Assembly (NCBI GenBank): GCA_937981955.1
Contig: CALJNA010000063.1
Coordinates: 1-63,144, forward strand
Direction: 5' to 3'
From: an uncultured Granulosicoccaceae bacterium
GTDB taxonomy: Bacteria > Pseudomonadota > Gammaproteobacteria > Granulosicoccales > Granulosicoccaceae
DNA length: 63,144 bases
The position numbers and the translations under genes were made by a program. A model generated the notes under the pieces. The model was not told where the DNA came from. It made no database searches and worked only from the letters and a program-made list of their open reading frames with translations. This document shows positions 1-7,698 of the stretch, in pieces. The number at the start of each line of letters is the position of its first letter. Positions within the stretch are counted from its first letter, which is position 1.

Positions 1-378
1 ATGCGCATATTTCCATCAATGAGCACCAACGTGCAGCAATCTATGGCTTCTTCAATTGCCTTCAGCATGTATCAAATAGATTCCAACCTGGCGATGAATT
101 GGATTAACAATCAGTCTTCTATCAATGTGCGTCACAATGCCAATCGAGGCATATTAAAAGCCAGCGTGTTGCACGAACCCGAACTTGCACTTCAAATGGC
201 GTTGGAGCTCCTTGTTGGCAATACTTCAGGCGATGCTGCAGAGGTTTTAGTGAGCACGGCAATTGAAGTTGACCAGCAACACCCGGGATTAGTGGAAACC
301 TGGCTGACCACTGCGCCGATTACTGACGTGCAGCTTGATGATATTCAGGAAGCGCTAATTCGCACCCCACCTGATTAG
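1..378 (+). CDS. C-terminal part of an unidentified protein, cut by the window edge
   Basis: An open frame runs from the first base to a TAG stop at 376-378. The ATG at base 1 is probably an internal methionine, because the frame is open to the edge and no ribosome binding site can be seen. The 125 visible residues are mostly helical, with repeated segments such as PELALQMALEL that look like alpha-helical (HEAT-like) repeats. I see no catalytic motif, signal peptide or membrane segment and do not recognise the family. The next gene starts about 90 bp downstream on the same strand and need not be co-transcribed. Confidence 0.55.
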   Translation: MRIFPSMSTNVQQSMASSIAFSMYQIDSNLAMNWINNQSSINVRHNANRGILKASVLHEPELALQMALELLVGNTSGDAAEVLVSTAIEVDQQHPGLVETWLTTAPITDVQLDDIQEALIRTPPD

Positions 379-468
379 TCGGGTTTGAAAGACTGTAAGA
401 TTTGACTTTGGCCTGTAATATGCTCCTAAATCATCAATCAAGTACAGTTTTTCTACACTTTATTGCTC

Positions 469-1215
469 ATGGCCAGATCTGTCCGACTACTGACCGTCCT
501 GAAAAAGCAGTTAAAACAGCAGGGCATCACCTATAAAAAACTGGCAGCCGAATTAGAACTGACAGAGTCTGCCATTAAACAAATGTTTGGCTCGGACAAC
601 ATGTCGCTAAAAAGAATGGATGCCATTTGCGAGATACTGAATATTGATATCAGTGATCTGGTGCAACTCTGCGAAGATCAGGAAAGTAAGATCGAGCTGC
701 TTACTAAAGAGCAAGAAGCCCTACTGGTTGGAGACGAAAAACTGTTGTTGGTGGCGTATTGCGTTGTCAATCACTGGACGTTCGATGAAATCATCACTCG
801 ATACGCACTAAGCGAAACAGATTGCATAAAACAGTTGGCCAGGCTGGATAAGATGAAACTCATCGAGCTACTGCCGGGCAACCGCATCAAAGCGCTGATT
901 GCACCGAACTTTGCATGGCAGCCTAATGGACCTATAGAGCATTATTTTCGAACAGAAGTTCAAGGGGCATTCTTCGACAGTAATTTTGATGAAGCGGGCT
1001 GTTTGCGATTAGTTAAAAACGGAGACATTTCACTTACTGCCCGAAAACAATTGGTTGAAAGACTCAAAGTCATTGGCCAGGCCTTTGATGATACCAATCG
1101 CGAAGAGCGCAAGCTTGAACTCGATGAGCGCAAGGGTACCAGCATGGTGCTTGCTATTCGCAACTGGCAATTTCAAGCGTTTGTAGCACTAGAGCGTTCC
1201 GACGCAAAAGACTGA
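469..1215 (+). CDS. XRE-family helix-turn-helix transcriptional regulator
   Basis: A 248-residue cytoplasmic protein. The first 65 residues form a Cro/C1-type HTH: a helix with LKKQLKQQGITYKKLA, the recognition segment LTESAIKQMFG, then ICEILNIDISDLVQL. The remaining 180 residues have no recognised domain but look like a compact helical effector or oligomerisation domain. ATG 469 is chosen over the TTG two codons upstream. No strong Shine-Dalgarno is seen for either. The gene is convergent with the aldolase gene, with an 11-bp gap. The target genes cannot be told from the sequence. Confidence 0.8.
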   Translation: MARSVRLLTVLKKQLKQQGITYKKLAAELELTESAIKQMFGSDNMSLKRMDAICEILNIDISDLVQLCEDQESKIELLTKEQEALLVGDEKLLLVAYCVVNHWTFDEIITRYALSETDCIKQLARLDKMKLIELLPGNRIKALIAPNFAWQPNGPIEHYFRTEVQGAFFDSNFDEAGCLRLVKNGDISLTARKQLVERLKVIGQAFDDTNREERKLELDERKGTSMVLAIRNWQFQAFVALERSDAKD

Positions 1216-1226
1216 TTTGCCGTTTA

Positions 1227-1832
1227 TCAGCTTTTCAATGCAGCATCATACGCGGCGACAATGTCACTGGCATGTAACGCAACCAAATCAGGACTCATAC
1301 CTGCTTTGTATAAGTTAGACCCGATGCCAAAACCGGTGATACCCGCAGATATCCAACGCGCAAATTCAGCTATGCCAATTCCCGAAACACCGTAAAAAGG
1401 GACAGCCGAAGGCACAACAGCTTTCAACGCACTTAGTCCATCAACACCCAGAACCGACGCCGGAAAGAGCTTCAATCCAGTTGCACCGGCCTCTATCGCT
1501 GCAAAGCATTCCGTGGCGGTAAACACACCCGGGTATGAAGCTAGCCCATGCTCGATAGTAGAATTAATCACTGCCGGGTTGCAGTTAGGTGAAACGACTA
1601 TTGTGCCACCTGCATTGTGTACATCTTTTACCTCGTGTACTGAAAGCACCGTGCCCGCCCCGACCACAGCCTCATTTCCAAACTGTTTTACGAGTCGTTC
1701 AATACTGTCGAAAGGGTTCGGTGAATTTAATGGCACTTCAATTTTGGAGATACCCGCATTAATTATAACCTCACCGATTCGTTCAACCTCATCAGGTTTT
1801 ACACCGCGTGTAATCGCGATTAGCTCTCGCAC
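1227..1832 (-). CDS. dgoA: 2-dehydro-3-deoxy-6-phosphogalactonate aldolase (KDPG/KDPGal aldolase family)
   Basis: A class I aldolase of 201 residues, the normal length for the family. It would cleave 2-keto-3-deoxy-6-phosphogalactonate to pyruvate and glyceraldehyde 3-phosphate. The motif IEVPLNSPNP fits the galactonate-type enzymes better than Eda, and GLKLFPAS holds the Schiff-base lysine. The start is a GTG preceded by GGAG at 8 nt. The usual partners (KDGal kinase, galactonate dehydratase) are not adjacent, so the substrate assignment rests on sequence type alone. An Eda-like activity on the gluconate epimer is the alternative. Confidence 0.82.
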   Translation of the reverse strand: MRELIAITRGVKPDEVERIGEVIINAGISKIEVPLNSPNPFDSIERLVKQFGNEAVVGAGTVLSVHEVKDVHNAGGTIVVSPNCNPAVINSTIEHGLASYPGVFTATECFAAIEAGATGLKLFPASVLGVDGLSALKAVVPSAVPFYGVSGIGIAEFARWISAGITGFGIGSNLYKAGMSPDLVALHASDIVAAYDAALKS

Positions 1833-1934
1833 AATTTTTCTCCAAACGGAATGCTATCCATATTTGACTTGTACAGCCTGGTACTGCAATAAAAGAAACT
1901 CAGATTGGCCGAACATTTGTTGATACCGCCAACA

Positions 1935-2666
1935 CTAATACTCATCCGATTGCTTTCCATCGTTCGCATCCTGAGCGGGCAATGCTTTCAGGATCTTGAC
2001 AAACTTGGAAGCAAACGCCCTTCTATATAGCACCGCCGTTACCCAGATAGTCGCCAATATAAATACCCAGGCACTCAAAAACCAGGTGAAAGCGGCTAAA
2101 GCAAAAAAGTATGCGTTTAACCCGGTTGTAAAATGTTGCGCAGCTAAGGCGTGCATGGCTGCCATGGTTCGGGCGTATTCATCATCAGCTTCAGGGCTTT
2201 GCTCACCAGGATTGGGAGCCGCGCCGGCTATGATCATCACATAGTTGAACTGACGATAACTCCAGGCAAACTTAAAAAACGAAAACACAAAAATGCAGGT
2301 GATAAGCAACACTTTGATTTCCCACACCGTCCGTGTGGTGGCAGTTGCAAATGGCAAGTCTGTTAGCATATCAATAGCTTCTTCAGTTGCGCCCAGACCA
2401 GCCAACAACGCACCCACGATCAGTATCGAGGTAGAGGCAAAAAACAACACGCCCTGTTGAAATCCGTTTTGAATCAGCGCATCGAACATGCGAGGGTCAC
2501 GATTCATCAGTGCTTTCATCCACTGCACCCTGCGAACGTTCATGTGGTGCGAAATGGTGCGTGTACGTAACGGTGAACGATTGATTATCCAGAAATGGGC
2601 AACCCATGACACGATGAAAAAGCTGACCGCGCAAAGATCTGCCGCGCTAAAACCCCACCACTGCAT
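1935..2666 (-). CDS. DUF599 integral membrane protein
   Basis: A protein of 243 residues with about four hydrophobic helices (near residues 8-28, 75-95, 115-140 and 185-215) and a short charged tail. The signature VRRVQWMKALMNRDPRMFDALIQNGFQ in the first loop is typical of the DUF599 family, whose function is unknown. It is the last gene of the leftward block and diverges from the first DUF1989 gene with a gap of only 25 bp, so the two promoters must lie inside or overlap the coding starts. Confidence 0.8.
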   Translation of the reverse strand: MQWWGFSAADLCAVSFFIVSWVAHFWIINRSPLRTRTISHHMNVRRVQWMKALMNRDPRMFDALIQNGFQQGVLFFASTSILIVGALLAGLGATEEAIDMLTDLPFATATTRTVWEIKVLLITCIFVFSFFKFAWSYRQFNYVMIIAGAAPNPGEQSPEADDEYARTMAAMHALAAQHFTTGLNAYFFALAAFTWFLSAWVFILATIWVTAVLYRRAFASKFVKILKALPAQDANDGKQSDEY

Positions 2667-2691
2667 AAATAGTTTCCGAAAGAATCACCCA

Positions 2692-3594
2692 ATGCCGTTA
2701 TTATACGCACCTGTTAGTCAGGAAAATGATGCCGTGCCAGCCAATGACACTTTAATTGCGCCACCCGATGCAGACGAACGTAGAGCACGCAAACCTCTGG
2801 TGTGCTACGACATAGACGGATTGCCCGCCTATCCAAAAGCGCATTACCAGACTGCACGTGAGCATCTGGTAAAGGTCGACGAAGTGTTGGTCCAGCCCAG
2901 AGATGCAAGCACCTTTCTGGTTCCAGCAGGGCATTTTTTCAGAATTGTCGGTGTTGAAGGCCCACAGGTTGGAGATCCGAATCTGTGGAACAGCAATGAT
3001 TTAAATGAACATTTCTACAGCGGTAAAACCCGCCAGCTTCACGCCACTCACCTGACAACCGGTGATCGCTTGTGGAGCAGTCACCCGGGCATGCGAGCAA
3101 TGGCCACGATTACTCACGATACCTTGCAATGGTACGGCTGGGATGCAGACGGTGGTGGTGTGCACGATGTTATTGGTACCCGCTGCGACCCGTACACTAA
3201 CAAACTACTTAAGGGTGACGACTATCATTATTGTTGTCATTCAAATTTAACGCGTGCTTTGGCGACACACACTGGCAAGCCAACGCAAGACATTGAACAT
3301 CACATACACGATGTTATGAATGTATTCATGTGTACTGGTTTCACCCTCGATACGCATCAATATTTCATGAAAGCCAGTCCGGTCAGACCAGGAGACTATA
3401 TCGAATTTTTTGCAGAAATAGATTTGCTCGGTGGTTTGTCGGCCTGTCCAGGCGGTGACTGTGGCAGTAGTCATTCCGATGATTCAACTCCGTGCTACCC
3501 ATTGCTGGTACAAGTGTTCAAGAGCGAATCGGATGCATTGCAAAACTGGCAGCCAGCAAAACGCAATGCCTATTCCGGCAAACACGGGTTATAA
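2692..3594 (+). CDS. DUF1989 (urea carboxylase-associated family) protein, long form
   Basis: A protein of 300 residues. The open frame extends upstream through the divergent DUF599 gene, but ATG 2692 (MPLLYAPVS) is the first start outside that gene and gives a normal length. Cysteine-bearing motifs are visible: RCDPYTNKL, HYCCHSN, and LSACPGGDCG near the C-terminus. Such cysteines are candidate metal ligands in this family. DUF1989 proteins occur beside urea carboxylase genes, and one DUF1989 domain forms the zinc-dependent catalytic part of the TMAO demethylase Tdm. The gene is followed 31 bp later by a second, shorter DUF1989 gene, so the two are likely co-expressed. The reaction is not known here. 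Proximity to a methylamine module hints at a methylated-amine role. Confidence 0.75.
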   Translation: MPLLYAPVSQENDAVPANDTLIAPPDADERRARKPLVCYDIDGLPAYPKAHYQTAREHLVKVDEVLVQPRDASTFLVPAGHFFRIVGVEGPQVGDPNLWNSNDLNEHFYSGKTRQLHATHLTTGDRLWSSHPGMRAMATITHDTLQWYGWDADGGGVHDVIGTRCDPYTNKLLKGDDYHYCCHSNLTRALATHTGKPTQDIEHHIHDVMNVFMCTGFTLDTHQYFMKASPVRPGDYIEFFAEIDLLGGLSACPGGDCGSSHSDDSTPCYPLLVQVFKSESDALQNWQPAKRNAYSGKHGL

Positions 3595-3625
3595 GAACAT
3601 TCAATTTTTAGTGAGGTGAGTGAAT

Positions 3626-4219
3626 ATGAGTAATCTACAGACTGTACCGGCACGACGAGGAGTTGCTGTACCCTTAGCCAAGGGCCAGGCATTGAAAATC
3701 ATTAATACCCACGGTCATCAGGTGGTGGATTTCTGGGCTTTTGTCGCCGGTCACCTCACCGAGTTCAGCGGTATGGAACAATGCCGGGCTACCTGGTTAA
3801 AGATGTGCCCTGAAGTTGGCGATCACTTGTATTCGAACCGTCGCCGCCCGATCATGACGCTTGAAGAAGATACTTCACCCGGTCGACACGATTCGGTGAT
3901 GGCGCCATGTGATAACGAACGGTATGGGCTGTTGGGTTGCAATGGGTATCACGATAACTGTAAGGACAACATGCATGCGGCACTGGCAGCGTTGGGGCAC
4001 AGCGTGCCGTTTACACCCGGTTCACTCAATTTATTCATGAACATCCCGTGGCAACCCGACGGCACATTGTCTTTCGATCCACCACTGTCAAAACCGGGTG
4101 ACTATGTTGTTTGGCGTGCCGTTGTGGACTGCATCGCCGTTATGTCATGTTGTCCGCAGGATATCCTGATGATTAACAATAGAAATACGGTTGAAGCGCA
4201 CTACGAAATTCTGGACTAG
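3626..4219 (+). CDS. DUF1989 (urea carboxylase-associated family) protein, short form
   Basis: A protein of 197 residues consisting of one DUF1989 domain with no fused folate-binding domain. ATG 3626 is preferred to GTG 3620 because GAGGTGAG sits at the right distance. Visible cysteines are C95 (APCDNERYG), C105, C112 (HDNCKDN) and the pair C175/C176 (SCCPQD). In the TMAO demethylase Tdm the DUF1989 zinc is held by cysteines, so these are candidate ligands, though I could not align them. It follows the longer DUF1989 gene and is followed by a 16-bp tandem repeat whose first unit contains its stop codon. Urea-amidolyase accessory function is the alternative, but no urea carboxylase gene is present in this window. 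Confidence 0.78.
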   Translation: MSNLQTVPARRGVAVPLAKGQALKIINTHGHQVVDFWAFVAGHLTEFSGMEQCRATWLKMCPEVGDHLYSNRRRPIMTLEEDTSPGRHDSVMAPCDNERYGLLGCNGYHDNCKDNMHAALAALGHSVPFTPGSLNLFMNIPWQPDGTLSFDPPLSKPGDYVVWRAVVDCIAVMSCCPQDILMINNRNTVEAHYEILD

Positions 4220-4284
4220 TGAAATTCTGGACTAGAGAAATTGTGAACTAGAGAAATTCTGGACTAAAATATTTCAGACTAAAG
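4205..4284. repeat. Tandem repeat, 16-bp unit, four good copies plus one decayed
   Basis: Units begin at 4205, 4221, 4237 and 4253, and each is close to GAAATTCTGGACTAGA. A fifth degenerate unit covers 4269-4284. The first unit is the end of the upstream DUF1989 reading frame and contains its TAG. The period is not a multiple of three, so the array is non-coding beyond the stop. Confidence 0.9.
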
Positions 4285-4340
4285 AGTCATTAGTCAAACG
4301 AAATTGCCGACCGATAGTGATCAGAGCGGTGGTGCTAACG

Positions 4341-5063
4341 TTAAACGCCTTTAGCGCTGGTTTGTAGCCAATTGATATATACCCGTTCTGATAAATTCGC
4401 GAACGTGTTCATATGCGCAGCACAATCATTACTGAGCTGGCTTGCACCATCTTTACCTAGTGCTTTGATCAGTGCCTGTTTATATTCGGGAATATCTTTC
4501 CAATTGTCTACGGTGTCTGCTTCAATCTCAATATGAAATTGCATAGAGTAAGCGCGAGGTCCCCAACTCATTGCCTGTACTGCGCAATCAGCAGACGTTG
4601 CAAGACACGCGGCCCCAGCTGGCATGGTTTTGATTTCAGCGCTGTGCCATTGCAGGCACGGAAAAGTCTCGGGAACACCATCAAGCAAAACACCACTGGC
4701 ACCCACTTCAGTTAGCTGGACATCTAACACGCCGATTTCAGGTGTATCGCTTGGACCCACTGTGCCACCAAGTGCTTCTGCCAACAATTGATGGCCCAGA
4801 CACAAACCCAGGTAAGGTAAACCGCGCTTTTCAACGGCTTCCTTTATAAATTGTTTTTCGGCTACTAACCACGGGTGCTCCTCTTCCTGCCATACATCCA
4901 TTGGCCCACCAAGTGCCCAAAGCCCGTCATAACCATCCAGCGAAGGCAGTGCCTCACCTTCGTTCAAATGCACAGCATCCCACGAGTGTCCATCTTCTTT
5001 CAGGTAGTCACGAAACGAACCAGGATGTTCCACTCGTTCGTGTTGCAAAACCAAAAGTTTCAT
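4341..5063 (-). CDS. Class I glutamine amidotransferase (GMP-synthase-like GATase domain)
   Basis: A stand-alone type 1 glutamine amidotransferase of 240 residues. The nucleophile elbow GLCLGHQ holds the catalytic cysteine, and MQFHIE supplies the catalytic histidine and glutamate. Such proteins hydrolyse a gamma-glutamyl amide, either glutamine or a substituted amide. Its start overlaps the stop of the GlxA-type regulator by four bases (ATGA), so the two are one translationally coupled unit. Because the neighbouring pathway makes gamma-glutamylmethylamide, a gamma-glutamyl amide hydrolase role is conceivable, but nothing in the sequence proves it. Confidence 0.8.
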   Translation of the reverse strand: MKLLVLQHERVEHPGSFRDYLKEDGHSWDAVHLNEGEALPSLDGYDGLWALGGPMDVWQEEEHPWLVAEKQFIKEAVEKRGLPYLGLCLGHQLLAEALGGTVGPSDTPEIGVLDVQLTEVGASGVLLDGVPETFPCLQWHSAEIKTMPAGAACLATSADCAVQAMSWGPRAYSMQFHIEIEADTVDNWKDIPEYKQALIKALGKDGASQLSNDCAAHMNTFANLSERVYINWLQTSAKGV

Positions 5064-6052
5064 ACCGGATTTCCCGAATTGATTGCGCTTGTTGACCGTG
5101 ATCGTAACACTGAAGGCGCTACTCCGTAGCGAGTTTTAAAGCTGGATGAAAAGTGTGCAGCACTGACAAACCCGGAGGCCATGGCAATATCTGTCACTGA
5201 AAGTTGGGATTGTTGCAGCAGATTCTCAGCAATCCCGAGACGCAGATTACGATAAAACGCAATGGTGCTGACTCCGAGTTTCTGTTTAAACAATCTGTTT
5301 AACTGACGTACTCCCAGCCCGACAATACTTGCCAGTTGACCAAGTTCGAGTGGTTCGGCTATGTGATTCTCCATAACCTCTATGGCAGTTAATATCGATT
5401 GATTATGTGTGCCGTACCGTTCAGCCAAACCAGATCGTTGCGGTGCGTTGGACATCCGGATAGTGGTGTGTAAAAACCAGTCGCTGACGCGCCGGGCAAA
5501 ATCAGCACCATGGTGCTGGGTGATCAATGCGTGCATCATATCCAGTGGTGCAGTTCCGCCAGCACAGGTGAGCCGGTTTCTATCGATAACATACAGGCTT
5601 CGCTCGATTAATGAATCGGGTGAAGTTTCCGACAGTGTTTGCGCATGCTCCCAATGCAAAGTCATTCGATAACCACTCATTAATCCTGCCCGTGCCAAAA
5701 TGACCGGACCACCAGAAACACCTCCGATCAACGCACCCTGTCTCGCCTGACGACGAAGCCATTTGCTTAGCTTGGAAGAATTCAGTTTGAACGGGTCGCC
5801 ACCGGCCACCACCAGAATAAGATCGAAAGGCTCCATCGACGATGCCAACGAGCTTGCCGGGACCACGGCTCCACTGGAACTGACCGCACCGCCGTCCTCC
5901 AGGCTGATATGCACCATGTCATAAGCGCCCGGTCGCAATAAATTGGCCGCCCTGAGCGGCTCCTCGGCCGATGAATAGGACATCAGCGCGTAACCGTCTA
6001 CGAGCAGAAAACCAACACGAAAGGCACCGGATTGTTTCAAGGCAGTGTCCAT
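5060..6052 (-). CDS. glxA: GlxA-family transcriptional regulator (DJ-1/PfpI-like domain plus AraC HTH)
   Basis: The N-terminal half is a DJ-1/PfpI-like amidotransferase fold (VGFLLVDGYALMSYSSA, then GGVSGGPVILARAGL). The last 100 residues form an AraC/XylS double HTH ending in VSAAHFSSSFKTRYGVAPS. Proteins of this layout include GlxA, GbdR and SouR, which activate genes for methylated-amine catabolism. It is divergent from the soxBDAG operon and overlaps the GATase gene. The start is uncertain: ATG 6052 is used, and ATG 6073 and TTG 6082 are in frame upstream. No good ribosome site marks any of them. It is the obvious candidate activator of the sox-like operon. Confidence 0.82.
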   Translation of the reverse strand: MDTALKQSGAFRVGFLLVDGYALMSYSSAEEPLRAANLLRPGAYDMVHISLEDGGAVSSSGAVVPASSLASSMEPFDLILVVAGGDPFKLNSSKLSKWLRRQARQGALIGGVSGGPVILARAGLMSGYRMTLHWEHAQTLSETSPDSLIERSLYVIDRNRLTCAGGTAPLDMMHALITQHHGADFARRVSDWFLHTTIRMSNAPQRSGLAERYGTHNQSILTAIEVMENHIAEPLELGQLASIVGLGVRQLNRLFKQKLGVSTIAFYRNLRLGIAENLLQQSQLSVTDIAMASGFVSAAHFSSSFKTRYGVAPSVLRSRSTSAINSGNPV

Positions 6053-6135
6053 AATTGACAATAATACGCCCATTTTCGGCAAGTTTCACGCTGCAATAAG
6101 CCCCATCATGCGCCTATTCCATCGCAGGAAAGACC

Positions 6136-7386
6136 ATGCGCTATTCAGCACTGCAAATACTCAAACAGGGATTAACCGGCAACAAGGGTTGGACGCCCGC
6201 GTGGCGAGAACCTGAGCCACGAACCGAATACGACATTATTATCATTGGCGGTGGCGGGCACGGACTGGCAACGGCCTACTATCTGGCGAAAGAACATGGC
6301 ATCACCAACGTTGCCGTTCTCGAAAAAGGCTGGTTGGGTTCAGGCAACATCGGCCGCAACACCACCATTATCCGTTCCAACTACATGTTGCCTGGCAACG
6401 AGCCCTTCTATGAGTTATCAATGAAACTCTGGGAAGGACTGGAACAGGATTTCAATTACAACGCGATGATTTCGCAGCGTGGCATTTTAAATCTTTGCCA
6501 TAGCGACCCACAACGTGATGCCTATGCACGTCGCGGTAATGCCATGCTGATGGCAGGTGCAGATGCTGTGCTACTCGATGCCGACGGCGTCAGAAAACTT
6601 TGTCCCGATATGGATTTTGATAATGCACGCTTCCCAATCAAGGGAGGTCTTTGGCAAAAACGTGGGGGCACAGTGCGTCACGATGCGGTTGCCTGGGGAT
6701 ACGCTCGCGGTGCGGATGAGCGCGGGGTCGACATCATTCAGAATTGTGAGGTGACCGGGCTACAGATAAACAATGGTGTGTGTACTGGTGTAGACACAAC
6801 GCGTGGAAAAATCAGCGCAAAGAAAGTCGCTGTTTGCGTCGCCGGTTCATCCAGCCGTGTAATGTCCATGGCTGGTATGCGTTTACCTATTGAAAGTCAT
6901 GTCTTGCAAGCGTTTGTTAGTGAAGGACTCAAACCAACAATACCGGGTGTTGTAACGTTTGGTGCCGGCCACTTTTATATCAGCCAATCGGACAAAGGCG
7001 GACTGGTGTTCGGTGGAGACATCGACGGCTATAACACTTACGCACAACGCGGAAACCTGCCAACCGTTGAAGACGTCTGCGAGGGCGGTATGGCTTTGAT
7101 GCCAAACCTGGGCCGCGCAAGACTGCTGCGAATGTGGGGCGGCGTAATGGATATGTCAATGGACGGCACACCGTTTATCGACAAAACCGACATAAGCGGT
7201 CTGTTTTTTAACGGAGGGTGGTGTTACGGCGGCTTTAAAGCAACGCCGGCAAGTGGCTGGTGTTATGCCCATCTGTTGGCAACAGATCAACCTCATGAAA
7301 CAGCGACACAACTAAGACTTGATCGATTCAAGCGTGGCCGAATGATCGACGAGAAAGGCGTCGGTGCACAACCCAACCTGCACTAG
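6136..7386 (+). CDS. soxB: Sarcosine oxidase beta-type subunit / N-methylglutamate dehydrogenase subunit A
   Basis: A flavoprotein of 416 residues of the DAO family. The dinucleotide motif IIGGGGHGLATAYYLAKEHG starts near residue 36, and VRHDAVAW near residue 182 fits the histidine that carries covalent FMN in heterotetrameric sarcosine oxidase. The C-terminal GGWCYGGFKATPASG is the usual flavin-contact region. It oxidises an N-methyl amine carbon as part of a four-subunit complex with the next three genes. Paralogues with the same subunits (MgdABCD) act on N-methylglutamate. The delta subunit and the presence of mgs/gmaS genes in the window favour the latter. AGGAAAG precedes the ATG. Confidence 0.88.
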   Translation: MRYSALQILKQGLTGNKGWTPAWREPEPRTEYDIIIIGGGGHGLATAYYLAKEHGITNVAVLEKGWLGSGNIGRNTTIIRSNYMLPGNEPFYELSMKLWEGLEQDFNYNAMISQRGILNLCHSDPQRDAYARRGNAMLMAGADAVLLDADGVRKLCPDMDFDNARFPIKGGLWQKRGGTVRHDAVAWGYARGADERGVDIIQNCEVTGLQINNGVCTGVDTTRGKISAKKVAVCVAGSSSRVMSMAGMRLPIESHVLQAFVSEGLKPTIPGVVTFGAGHFYISQSDKGGLVFGGDIDGYNTYAQRGNLPTVEDVCEGGMALMPNLGRARLLRMWGGVMDMSMDGTPFIDKTDISGLFFNGGWCYGGFKATPASGWCYAHLLATDQPHETATQLRLDRFKRGRMIDEKGVGAQPNLH

Positions 7387-7410
7387 TCGTCAAACCGGAG
7401 ACAGATACCC

Positions 7411-7698
7411 ATGATCATCCATCATCCCCTTCTCGGTCCAAGAGACGCAGCTGAATTTGTGTACCTTGGTGATGCTTCATTGATCAATCGGCCAGATGCT
7501 TCAGCCGACGATGCAGCCGAGCAATTTTATGAATACCAGTATTTACGTGACAACGTCGCCGGTGAGATGCGTGAGCTGTGGTACCACGAGCAAGGTGACC
7601 GATCGTGGCTTGTGGTAACGCGCAACACGCTAACTCACGAAATAAGCAAAGTTGAACTGGCACGCGACGTGGCACGTGCAAATGGACGAGACCGATGA
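7411..7698 (+). CDS. soxD: Sarcosine oxidase delta-type subunit lacking zinc cysteines (MgdB-like)
   Basis: A protein of 95 residues and the small structural subunit of the complex. In sarcosine oxidase delta, zinc is held by Cys6, Cys9, His59 and Cys63. Here residues 6 and 9 are Pro and Gly (HPLLGPRD), His59 is kept, and residue 63 is Asp (WYHEQGDRSW). The body of the family (EFVYLGDA, VTRNTLTHEI) is otherwise intact, so this is not decay. Loss of the zinc site suggests a subfamily distinct from classical SoxD, in line with N-methylglutamate dehydrogenase. Its stop overlaps the alpha-subunit start by four bases. Confidence 0.85.
   Translation: MIIHHPLLGPRDAAEFVYLGDASLINRPDASADDAAEQFYEYQYLRDNVAGEMRELWYHEQGDRSWLVVTRNTLTHEISKVELARDVARANGRDR

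Noticed and set aside
2488..2691. N-terminal extension of the long DUF1989 frame
   Set aside because: It lies on the opposite strand inside the DUF599 gene and has no family sequence. ATG 2692 gives the normal start.
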